Assembly: GCA_933822405.4 (NCBI GenBank)
Contig: CAKOGP040002003.1
Location: 124,001 to 188,000, forward strand
Source of the DNA: Cylindrotheca closterium
Lineage: Eukaryota; Bacillariophyta; Bacillariophyceae; Bacillariales; Bacillariaceae
Length of the DNA: 64,000 bases
Direction: 5' to 3'
Program-made: the position numbers and the translations under genes
Notes under the pieces: generated by a model
Told to the model about the DNA's origin: nothing
Databases searched by the model: none
Seen by the model: only the letters and a program-made list of their open reading frames with translations
Shown here: piece after piece, positions 20,412 to 30,495 of the stretch
How the letters are laid out: the number at the start of each line of letters is the position of its first letter
How positions within the stretch are numbered: position 1 is the first letter of the stretch

Positions 20412-20850
20412 AATATATATTTGACTATAGTCCGCCTATAGTCCTATGTATATACATATATTAAAATAACAATAGCAGTTTATCAACAACCACAACCACA
20501 ATAAGAACAATAACCAAGGCACTGTACTAGGTATACTATTTATACAGCGAGAATGACAATATAAATGCTACTCAAATAAATAAAAAGACATCTAGTACAG
20601 TAGTAGGCAGTAGGCGAGTGCCAGAACTATAACTTTGGAAACATATGATCATGATGGTTCTCTCCCAACCAGCAAATTCAAAATATAGTAATCCTGAGAA
20701 TGAGAGATCATAATAGGACTCGTACTATATTATATATATATATATAATATGTATAGTCATGAATATGGCCGCACAAAAAAGGACTAGTCCTATAGTCTTA
20801 CAGTTCCAACTTCTAGGCCTATATTATTAATGTTATTATTATTGTTATTA
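20412..20850. other. Intergenic AT-rich stretch
   Basis: About 440 bp between convergent genes, with a TATATATA palindromic run at about 20731-20750. Nothing else recognisable. Confidence 0.4.
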
Positions 20851-21165
20851 TTACAATGTGATGTACCCATTCATAATGGCTTGGCCCAAGGCGAAAGGAT
20901 CGGTGATATCCAAACGAAACAGGTCCACAATTTCATCATCACTTTGATGCTGTTTGTTCCTACTGGCGGCAGCCGCCGCACCGCCATCATCCGCCGTAAT
21001 AATAGTGTCACGTCGTTTTACACATTGGAGATTATTCTCACGATTGGTGCCTTTAGGTGGTGGTGGTGGTGGTGGTGTCGTTTGGGGTGGAATTTGGATG
21101 GGTGGGCCATGATGCACGACATCAATGGCGTCTCGAGGAGTAGGAGTCTTATTACTGTTGTTCAT
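20851..21165 (-). CDS. Small Pro-rich hypothetical protein
   Basis: 104 residues from the ATG at 21165. It has an N-terminal Pro run (PPQTTPPPPPPPKG), a central basic stretch, poly-Ala, and a plausible folded C-terminus (DDEIVDLFRLDITDPFALGQAIMNGYITL). The opposite-strand frame of similar length is a shadow with a poly-Trp run, so the minus strand is preferred. No family is recognised and expression is unproven. Confidence 0.45.
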   Translation of the reverse strand: MNNSNKTPTPRDAIDVVHHGPPIQIPPQTTPPPPPPPKGTNRENNLQCVKRRDTIITADDGGAAAAASRNKQHQSDDEIVDLFRLDITDPFALGQAIMNGYITL

Positions 21166-22166
21166 TCCTCTTATGATGATGATGGTATGCTTTTAGTATA
21201 TACAGTATATATAGTATATATATTGCTGTTTGGTGGATGCAAACGACGGATCAGGATATACTGCTAGTGTTGTGATTTGTAATCGATGGGTTGATTGATT
21301 GTAATATGCGTATCTCTTGTATGTTATTGCGAATCTTGGTTGGATGTTTGGGATTCGGGTTCCATTTTGTCGCGTTCCAATTGAACTATTATAATATTTT
21401 TAAAAATAGAAGCGGAACGGTACAGTACCGGTATTATATATAAAATAATTTGTCACATTTGGAATGCGGTGAACTTTCATCCATTTCCAACACCTACCGT
21501 ATGGTACCTTGGTATACTCTTCAGCAGCACGGAAAAGGCACATTCCAAGCCCCCAGGTACCACTGTCAGACGGATGCGGTTAATCGTTCATCGACGAGGA
21601 TGTGATCTCCTCTTTTTCTTCCTCGATGAAGTCAATATGCTGCCTACTACTACTACTATACTATTGTACTATTGTACTATCACGCAAAAAGATGTTGATG
21701 ACATGATCAAAGTGGTCCCAAATTCCGTGGATATGAATATATATATGCATCAGGGGTGTGTACCAGGGCAATATCAATATATATAGTAACCGATACCATG
21801 CAGCGTTCGCAAAATTGTTACTGTTCTTGCAACGATGATGGAAATGCATGAGAAATATATATACCTCTAACATACAGTATATCTTCCAATCTATTTTTGG
21901 CGCACCCATCGCATTTGGCGCGCGTTGAGAAAAAACAGAAGAATAAAATGGCGAATAGCGTTATTTACACCCTCCTCGTTATCCTGTGAAGCGAGAAAAA
22001 GTTCTGCTTTGTTCATAATACTCGCTAAACATCAATCTTCGTTGCGAAACGAAACGGCATACAACGCATCACAAAATATCGCCAAGCATACGAAGAACAA
22101 CTTTTGGGATCGAACAGGAAAAGATCAAGATAAGTCGACACAAAGATAACGCAATTCTCTCTCACC
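21166..22166. promoter_or_regulatory. Upstream region of LRR-A with shared family promoter blocks
   Basis: The stretch is mostly non-coding and AT-rich, with TACCGGTA at 21426-21433. Near the gene, TTTGGCGCACCCAT (about 21897-21910) and AATAGCGTTATT (about 21954-21965) are repeated upstream of LRR-B and LRR-C at similar distances, suggesting a common promoter inherited by duplication. Confidence 0.5.
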
Positions 22167-24121
22167 ATGTCCGACGATAGCTCAGTAGAGCGTCGCCAAG
22201 AGGAGGCTCGTATGAAGGAGCTTCTGAATTTAGCCATGGAAGAAGACGATTCGAACGACAACGATGATGTTGAAGCGATGCCGGATATTGCAAATGACAA
22301 ATCGGACTCTAAACTTTCTGCAGTCTCTCCTGGAGGCCCAAAGCCAAAGAAACCGAAGAAACCATCCACAAGACGTAAGCTTCACAAGAAATTGACCGAA
22401 TCCATCAGCTCGTCTCGAGATTCGAAATTGACTGAAGAAGATGCCGCCAAGCTCTTTGGATCCAAGCAACGTACCAGCTACATGGCAGGAGCAACCGACC
22501 TCAGCGATGGCTCCTTTCGATCAGATCAGGATATAAAGCGATCCCAGCGGCGAGTTTCCCAGTACGATCTGACCATGACAGTTTTTGTCATATTTTCGTT
22601 TGGGGGGGCACTTGGATTGCTCGTTCTCTTGATTACGCCAACATCTACACAAAAAGCGGTGCAGATCCCAGCAAAAGCAAATGGGGCCCTGGCGATCGGG
22701 AGTACTTCTTCTGATTGTGACGATATTATTGCCACCCTCGACGCCAGTCAATTTGTCAATAGTACCGCCTTGGGTGATGAGGATTCCCCTCAACACCAGG
22801 CCATGCACTGGATCTGTGAGCATGATCCCGCCAAGTTGGAGGTTGATGATCCGGCATTTCTGACTCGATATGCTCTAGCCGTCTTGTTTTATGGAACTTC
22901 TGGTAGATCACCTGAAGAGACAAGTGCCGAGGAAACAGATTGGATCGATCACGAAAATTGGTTAACTGGAGCCGGGTACTGTTCTTGGTTTGGCATTACA
23001 TGTGTTGACGAAGAAGACAATTTGGAGCTGGATTCTAATGGCGAGATTCTGCAGATTGAATTGTCTCAGAACTTCTTGTCTGGAAGTTTGCCCCCTGAAC
23101 TGTCTGCAATCTCGGATGCCTTTGGGTTTCATTTTGATTCCAACTTTCTATATGGCAGCATCCCCACTCATTTCGGCCTATTGACCAACCTTCGCGAGTT
23201 GTGGCTATCTGACAACAAGTTGAACGGACTCATTCCTATTGAACTTGGAAACATGGTGGAGCTTCGAGAGCTAGCAGTTGCTGCCAACGAATTGACAGGC
23301 GAAATACCGGAAACCTTATCCCAAGCGACTCACATGCATTCCTTTGCCTTGGAAGACAATCATTTGAAAGGAACTATCCCTGCTGTGATATTTAGGTCGT
23401 TGACTGCTTTGGGTAAGTGAAGAATGCCTGAACTCGGAGTCATTTCCTTTCCAACCCTTTGCTCACCGTTTCCATCTATCCGTAGAGTCATTCCATGCCA
23501 GCAACAACGAACTTACAGGAAGCATTCCAGAAGAGCTTTACGGCATGATTACACTCTCAACAGTCCGATTGTCCGAAAATGAGCTTTCTGGTTCCATTTC
23601 GGAAAACCTTGGGCAAATGATTAATCTCGGTACGTTTCGGATATATTCGATCATTCCACTCGTCTTTTATTCTAGTAGGACAAACAAAGACTGACTCATC
23701 TCGAATGATTACTACAGAGAGCTTGCATCTGACTGGCAATCACTTCACCGGAGAAATTCCCGATGTGTTCTCCAATTTGGATGTATTGATCGAGTGTAAA
23801 CTAGGCCAGAATGAATTAACTGGGGGTGTTCCTGTTTCCTTGGGCGAGAGCCTGGCATTAGTGGAGTTGGCCTTTGAGGGCAATACCTTGACGGGCGACG
23901 TCCCGGATGAAATCTGTGCCTTGTCCGAACTTGGAAGTCTAGAAGCCTTGACGGCTGACTGCTACACCGAGGTGGAAAGTAGCAAAGGAACAATTGACCT
24001 GTCGAACATTGAAGGCGCACAACTAATCGAAGCGGGGGAACTCGGGGGTCTGATCAACGAAGAGGAAGATGTAGTTGAACTTGATGGTGTGTTCTGCGAT
24101 TGCTGTACCGAATGCTTCTAA
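22167..24121 (+). CDS. LRR membrane protein A (LRR-A), three exons
   Basis: Exons 22167-23412, 23486-23629 and 23718-24121; both introns are phase 1 with good GTAAGT/GTACGT donors. Product 597 residues. The cytosolic N-terminus is acidic with a GGPKPKKPKKP...RRKLH motif (about 54-72). The transmembrane segment is at about 135-158 (TVFVIFSFGGALGLLVLLI). Outside is a diatom LRR cap (WICEHDPAKL...FLTRYALAVLFYGTSGR...WLTGAGYCSWFGITCVDEEDN), then LRRs, ending CDCCTECF. Exon 2 (144 nt) codes exactly two LRRs. There is no kinase domain. It is probably a surface receptor-like protein. A glutaredoxin gene lies convergently 117 bp downstream. Confidence 0.88.
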
Positions 24122-24238
24122 GAATGTCACAAAAGGTAAAACATACAATTTAAAAGTGCATATTAATTCAAGAATTTTATACTTCTACTGTGTGATCTAG
24201 TCGACGAATTATGAGGAAAGCAGCGTTTGATAGTCAAG

Positions 24239-24634
24239 CTAGTCCGAATCACCGAGATAGATGCATGGTGTTCCATTCTCGGCTCCGCAATGTTGTATTC
24301 CTGAATGCTCGGCATATTTCCTTGCGGCGAAGATCTGTTTTCTGTTACGGAACAAACCACCTTGATGAACGTGATGGTAGACATCACTGCTACCACCAAT
24401 ATGGACTCCGTTTACCCAAGCCGATGGTACTGTTCGTTGGCCAGTCATTCGTAACAAAGCCGCTTGGATGTCTTCACCATCGGATCGCCTGTCAAGTTCC
24501 ACAATGATGGGGGCAATCCCGATGCTTGAAAGATCATCTTTAGCGTTGGCACAGTATGGGCAATAGGTCTTGCTGAACACGACGACGCCGTTCGGGCCAG
24601 CACTCTTTAATATATTTTGGATGAATTCAGTCAT
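24239..24634 (-). CDS. Glutaredoxin 1 (CPYC type)
   Basis: 131 residues from the ATG at 24634 (MTEFIQNILKSAGPNGVVVF); an upstream in-frame ATG at 24667 would add 11 residues, but the paralogue at 29636 supports the shorter start. The dithiol active site is KTYCPYCANAK (about residue 24). GQRTVPSAWVNGVHIGGSSD carries the cis-Pro glutathione-binding loop (TVP) and the GG-D glutathione contact. It would reduce disulfides or remove glutathione from proteins using GSH. Without a clear targeting peptide it is probably cytosolic. The C-terminus is about 20 residues longer than in its paralogue. It is tail-to-tail with LRR-A. Confidence 0.9.
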   Translation of the reverse strand: MTEFIQNILKSAGPNGVVVFSKTYCPYCANAKDDLSSIGIAPIIVELDRRSDGEDIQAALLRMTGQRTVPSAWVNGVHIGGSSDVYHHVHQGGLFRNRKQIFAARKYAEHSGIQHCGAENGTPCIYLGDSD

Positions 24635-25243
24635 GTTGGTTTGTTGGGGGGATGTGCACTTGATCAATTTGTTTTTTGTCTTGGTGATCCTTGTTTTCGT
24701 TTGTTGATATTATGAGAAAGTGAGATGCATAGTATAGGGACTTCAGTTTATCTGGAGTGATTGATTCATTCGGAACTGTTCGTGATTGATCCAAGTACTC
24801 GGGCAGCTTTCGGGAAAACTGCCTTGGTGGCAGACGCGGGATATACATGATGAGTGAAGTCTACTGTATCGTTGCACGAGCGAGAGACCCGCCCGCTCCT
24901 ACATTACACCGCGCCTGTCCCCCGTCTCTTTCCCTTGGCGCACCCACCTCAATTTTTTAAGAAGCTGGGGTCAAAAACGGTAAACGACACAAATAGCGTT
25001 ATTCCCCGGCTACTGAAGAATATCATCGGAATGGAGAAATCCAAATTGTCATCATACGCGCTATTTGGCGCCTTCGCGGTTTTCGTGCATTCTTAAAAAA
25101 ACTTTTTGGTAGTTTATTCTTCAGTCTTGAAAAAGCAAGTCGACGAATATATTCAATAGAAGATACTAATTTCCCCTCACCATGGCTGATGAGAACTGAT
25201 TAGATCAAAAGGAAGCCCACTTGAAAGCATTCACAACGTGGCC
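24635..25243. promoter_or_regulatory. Divergent promoter region between glutaredoxin 1 and LRR-B
   Basis: It contains the LRR-family blocks CTTGGCGCACCCACCTC (about 24935-24951) and AATAGCGTTATT (about 24992-25003). A short upstream ORF starts at 25182 in the same CTCACCATG context as the LRR-A start, and ends at 25199 after five codons. Confidence 0.5.
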
Positions 25244-27177
25244 ATGTCAGACGATGACAATGAGTTATCGCATGAGGAAGCTCGCATGAAGGAGCTTCCA
25301 AAGAGGACCAGTGGGGCAGACGAGGGCGACAAGAAGGATGACGAAGAGTCTCCGTCTGAAATGGCAGGGAAAGCAAAGGAATTTCTGGAGGATCTGAATG
25401 AGAACAGCGATGACACCGCTGAAATGGATACTCAAAAGATGCCTGATATGAATGACAAGTCGGACTCTGGAATCGCAGCAGTCTCTATCGGAGGACCAGA
25501 ACCAAAGATACCGAAACCGCCAGCATCCAACAGAAAAAATCTTCACAACAAGTTTACAGAGTCTGTCAGCTCGTCTCGAGATTCAAGATTGAGCGAGGGA
25601 GAGGCTTCTAAGCTCCATGGATCGCCACTCACCCGTTTCAGTGCAGGATTGACTGACCTCAGTGATGGCATCTTTCGCCATGGAGGAGATGATGACGATC
25701 GAGAAAAAGTTGCCTCCTACGATAAGATCATGTGGCTCTTCTTTATACTTTCCTTTACTGGGGCATTTATGTTGCTTATTGGCGTCATTGCACCAGCACC
25801 TGCACAAAAAGCTGCACAGCTGCCACTGGTTGTCGGAAATACTTCAACCGACTGCGATGAAATTATTGCCACGCTCGACGCCAGCGAATTTGTCGATAGC
25901 TCTGCCTTGGAAGATGAGAGCTCGCCTCAGAACAAGGCTATGCAATGGATTTGTGAACATGATCCTGCTAAGCTGGATGCCGGCGATCCGGGATTTCTCA
26001 CTCGGTATGCACTCGCTGTCTTGTTCTATGGAACTTCTGGTCGATCACCTACCGCGACAAGTGTCGAGAAAACTGATTGGATCAATCACGACAGCTGGTT
26101 AACTGGCGCTGGGTACTGTTCCTGGTTTGGCATTACATGTGTGGACGAAGAAGACAATTTGGAACTGGAAGTCAATGGTGAAATTCTAAAAATTGAACTG
26201 ACTCAAAACTTTTTGAGTGGGAAAATTCCGGCCGAACTTTCCGCAATCTCGGATGCTTATGGCTTTCATTTCGACTCGAACTTTCTGTATGGCAGCATTC
26301 CGACTTCTCTTGGCCTTTTGACCAATCTTCGCAAATTGCTCGTATCCGATAACAAATTGAACGGGAGCATTCCTTCCGAACTTGGAACCATGGTGAAACT
26401 TCGAGAACTAGGACTAGCGGCAAACAAATTGACAGGAGAGATACCAGAAACGTTGGATCAGGCCACCCACTTGCATTACATTGCCTTGGAGGATAACCAT
26501 CTGAAAGGAACTATACCTGCTGCCATTTTTAGGTCGTTGACTGCTTTGGGTACGTAACAAAATCTTTGGTCCGCATCGTATCGTTTCCAGTCGACGCTCA
26601 CCATTTCCCATCTTTGTTTCCCCAGAAACATTTCACGCCAGCAACAATGAGCTCACAGGAAGCATCCCAGAAGAACTATATGATAGCACTTTCCTCTCGA
26701 CCGTTCGACTATCCGAAAATGAGCTGTCGGGACCACTTTTGAAAAATCTTGGGCAAATGGTCAATCTTGGTGAGTTTCGGATATTCATACAACTATTTCC
26801 CCTCCAAAAACACTCTTATCTCACACGTGCTGGGATGTATCATCATCATCATTTTGGATACAGAGATTTTGCATTTGACTGGCAATCATTTCAACGGACC
26901 AATTCCCGATGCATTCTCCGAATTGGACCTTTTGATCGAGTGTAAGCTGGGGCAGAACGAATTCACTGGCGATATTCCTGTTTCGTTGGGTGAGAGTCTG
27001 GCATTGACTGAATTGACGTTCGAGGGAAATACCTTGATGGGCGATGTTCCGGAAGAAATCTGTGCCTTGACCGAAATTGGAAGTTTGGAATTTTTGACTG
27101 CCGATTGTTACACTGAGGGGGAAGATGGGGGTGTACTTGATGGTGTGGTCTGCGAGTGCTGCACTGAATGCTTCTGA
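25244..27177 (+). CDS. LRR membrane protein B (LRR-B), three exons
   Basis: Exons 25244-26549, 26626-26769 and 26864-27177, with phase-1 introns as in LRR-A; product 587 residues. The frame extends two codons upstream only through a GTG; the ATG at 25244 (MSDDDNELSHEEARMKEL) aligns with the LRR-A start. The cytosolic part carries GGPEPKIPKPP...RKNLH. The transmembrane segment is at about 160-183 (WLFFILSFTGAFMLLIGVI). The extracellular part has the same WICEHDPAKL cap and LRRs, ending CECCTECF. The middle exon is again 144 nt, two LRRs. The third exon is shorter than in A because the acidic segment before the CxCC cap is reduced. Confidence 0.88.
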
Positions 27178-27658
27178 AAAAGTAGCAATGCATCGAAAAC
27201 GAACGGCAACAAAAGGGTCTAAAAAGTTAGCAGATGGAACGACTGAGTTAGGTGTATCGATATTAGTACCGTATTGCCATTCAAAGATGTTGTCAAGCTC
27301 GTTTGTTCGACTTGCGCACCAATCTCATTTTTCGCAATTGGCAAAATACCATCATAGAATGAAAAGGAGAATAGCGTTATTCCAGCGTGATTGCAGCATT
27401 CCTTGTCTAAAGATCAATTTTCAGTCGTGTGACCATGGCGCTAAATACGGCAGTCTGCGGTAATTCGAACAAAATATCATCTCAACGCATCACAAGATTC
27501 ATCAGACAGTCGTTCGGGATCAAAAGCGCAATCTTAAAAAAGCCTATCGGTAGTAGTCGCCGATGAAGATCTCAAATTTCCCATCACCATGACCGGCAAA
27601 AATTCAAAAGAGTAAAGCAAACAGCAGGATTCCATGAAATAGCTCATGCAGTATAGCC
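27178..27658. promoter_or_regulatory. Upstream region of LRR-C
   Basis: Shared blocks TTGCGCACCAATCTC (about 27311-27325) and AATAGCGTTATT (about 27370-27381). An ATG at 27590, in the CATCACCATG context equivalent to the LRR-A start, is followed by only eight sense codons and a stop. Confidence 0.45.
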
Positions 27659-29441
27659 ATGGTAAAAAAAGACACTCCACACTCACAAGAAGAATCCACC
27701 ACAGAGGCAGCAATGACAGTGCAGAAGCAATTAGGTCACCACTTCAATGATGATGAAGAAGAGGACGAATATGAAGCGAGAGCTCGAAACATCCTAAAAA
27801 ACATCGTTCAACTGCCCATCGTGATCATACTCGTATTCTCTATTAGTGCCTAACTGGAAGGCTTTTGCAGTGGAGTTCCTTGGGTCATCAGAAGGGGCTA
27901 CAACACAAGAAATGGTACAGCGCCCTGTGAAAACAAGCGGACCGTTGATTGGAAGTGCATCGGCTGGTTGCGACGACATTATTTCGACGCTCGATGCCAG
28001 CGAATGCGTCGATAGCACTGCCCTTGATGATGAGAGCTCGCCGCAGCACCACGCCATGTATTGGATCTGTAAACACGATCCCGCCAAGTTGGATCTTGAC
28101 GATCCGGGATTTCTCACTCGATATGCACTCGCTGTCTTGTTCTATGGAACCTCTGGTCGATTACCTGCAGATACAGGTGTAGAAGAAACTGATTGGATCA
28201 ATCACGACTATTGGCTGACAGGTGTTGGGTACTGCTCTTGGTTTGGCATTACATGCGTCGACGAAGAAGGCAATTTGGAACTGAATGCCAATGGTGAGAT
28301 TCTACAGATTGAACTGTCTCAAAACATTTTGAGCGGAAGTTTGCCCCCCGAGTTATCAGCACTTTCGGATGCTTTTGGCTTTCATCTCGACTCGAACTTT
28401 CTTCACGGCAGCATCCCCAGTCATTTTGGTCTCTTGACCAATCTTCGCGACCTTTGGTTGTCCGACAACAAATTGAGCGGAAGCATTCCTCGTGAGCTTG
28501 GAAATATGGAGGAACTTCGAGAGCTGACACTGGGCAAAAACGAGTAAGGACCTATTTAACAGTCCTATTGACTTTCCAGACCCCCTGACATCTCGATTTT
28601 GCATCACAAGCTTGACAGGAAGAATACCGGAAACGATTTCCCAAGCGACTCATCTCCACTACTTTGCCATGGCAGGTAACCATCTGATTGGCACTGTCCC
28701 TTCCGCCATCTTTGCAACGCTGACTGCTTTGAGTAAGTTACGAAAAACTGTTCTTAGACTCGCTCTATTTTCAATCTATTTGCTCACTGTCTTCTTCTTT
28801 CTTGACTTTAGAAACCTTTCATGCCAGTGATAATGAGCTTACCGGAAGAATTCCAGAAGAATTATACGGTATGACCACACTTTCAGCGCTTCGGTTGTCC
28901 GAAAATGAGCTTTCGGGAACGCTTTCGGAAAAACTTGGGCAATTGATCTATCTTGGTACGTTTTGAATACTACTACTATCGCCAAGAACTACTCTCGACA
29001 AACATGTTTCTCACAGATGTACCACACTGAACTTGGCTGGTTACAGAAAGATTGCATTTATCTGGCAATAGGTTCAATGGAGAGATCCCAGACACTTTCT
29101 TGGGAATGGATCTATTGACCGAATGCAGGCTTGGACACAACGACTTCAATGGGGTTATTCCTGTTTCTTTGGGCGAGAGTCTGGCATTGGTTGAATTGAC
29201 GCTGGAGGACAATGCATTAACTGGCAATGTTTCAGACGAAGTCTGTACTTTGACCGAAATAGGAAGTCTGGAAGTCTTGACGGCAGACTGCTACTCCGGG
29301 GTGAACAGTATCGAGGGGACACTTGATCCATCGAATATCGAAAGCACTCGAGTTGTTGAAGGGCGTGGGGAACTTGGGCGTATGACTAGCAAAGAAAAGC
29401 GTGATAATGTGGTCTGTGACTGCTGTACTGAATGCTTCTAA
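27659..29441 (+). pseudogene. LRR membrane protein C (LRR-C), 5' frameshifted
   Basis: The N-terminal frame from 27659 (MVKKDTPHSQEES...NIVQLPIVIILVFSISA) ends at 27853. The rest is in another frame, open from 27825, so an indel within the predicted transmembrane segment (27825-27851) breaks the gene, unless it is a sequence error. No intron of usual length reconciles the frames. Downstream everything is intact: cap and LRRs to 28543, then exons 28611-28732, 28812-28955 (144 nt) and 29047-29441, ending CDCCTECF. The intron at 28544-28610 is absent from LRR-A and LRR-B. The cytosolic part is also shorter than in A and B, lacking the GGPxPKxP motif. Confidence 0.65.
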
Positions 29442-29635
29442 ACAAGTCACAAGACATACCGGTAGGAAAGTAACACTGGCAGAAAGGTACAATTGCATAA
29501 TATTAATAATTCAATCAGTCTTTTTTAAAATAAAATAAACATCTATGCGACCGATTCGGAATCTAGTCCGAATCAATCACCAAGTTTATATATGGTGCTC
29601 TATTCTCAACCACTCTGTGCTTGTTTTCTACGTGC

Positions 29636-29962
29636 TCAGTATACTTTCCCTGCGGCGATATCATTTTTTCTGTCACGGAATAAGCCACCTTGACGAACAT
29701 GATGGTAGACATCACTACTACCACCGATATGCATACCGTCTACCCAAACCGATGGCACCGTTCGTTGTCCAGTCATTCGCAGCAGAGCCGCTTGGACATC
29801 TTCACCGTCGGATCGCATATCAAGTTCCACAACGATGGGGGCAATTCCGATGCTTGAAAGATCATCCTTTGCATTGGCACAGTATGGGCACCACGTCTTG
29901 CTGAATACGACGACACCGTCGGGACCAGCACTCCGTAATGTATTTTTAATAAAGTCGGCCAT
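29636..29962 (-). CDS. Glutaredoxin 2 (CPYC type)
   Basis: 108 residues from the ATG at 29962 (MADFIKNTLRSAGPDGVVVF). The frame extends upstream to 30169, but that part is unlike any targeting peptide and is missing from the paralogue. The active site is KTWCPYCANAK; TVPSVWVDGMHIGGSSD provides the cis-Pro loop and glutathione-binding GG-D. Its length is typical for a classical dithiol glutaredoxin. It lies convergent to LRR-C, just as glutaredoxin 1 lies convergent to LRR-A, showing the two genes were copied as a unit. Confidence 0.9.
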   Translation of the reverse strand: MADFIKNTLRSAGPDGVVVFSKTWCPYCANAKDDLSSIGIAPIVVELDMRSDGEDVQAALLRMTGQRTVPSVWVDGMHIGGSSDVYHHVRQGGLFRDRKNDIAAGKVY

Positions 29963-30495
29963 GTTGTTGGTGTTGGGGGAGATTGTGGACTTGATTAGAT
30001 TGTTTTTGTCTTGGTGATGCTTTTTTGTTGTTGTTGATATTGTGAGAGAAGTTCGAAAGTTGGGATGGATCAGAAGTGATTCCGAACTGTTCGTTATTGA
30101 TCCAAATACTCGAGCAGTTTTCGCGCCACACCGACCAGAATCCCGCCGATGCAAAACGGATGGTGGCACCTCGTACTGATTCCGGACTCTGTTCGTTATT
30201 GATCATCATTTTTATTCTTCAGTCGGACACTTTCATCTTGGAGGCATTCGATTGTAGTCGTTCGGGTCGACTAGCGATACAAATCGCATAGCATATATCG
30301 CATATCGTCATATATCGCGCTCGCATGATAGATTTTATATCACATATCTATCGAGCACCTCTGCGAAAAATATTGATACTTCAACTGACAGTATGAGATC
30401 CCGGAAAGAAGATAGACCCACCATCGACATCGCCAACAGCACACTCAAGCCAGTTCTGTTAACGTTGTCAACAGACCAATTTGTATTCGAGCGCC
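29963..30495. promoter_or_regulatory. Divergent promoter region between glutaredoxin 2 and LRR-D
   Basis: About 530 bp. The part near 30170-30330 contains repeated CATATATCGCATA-type AT-rich text. It does not carry clear copies of the AATAGCGTTATT block found upstream of LRR-A to C. Confidence 0.4.

Noticed and set aside
20830..21267. 145-codon plus-strand frame
   Set aside because: Has poly-Trp and poly-Leu runs produced by the Pro codons of the minus-strand gene.
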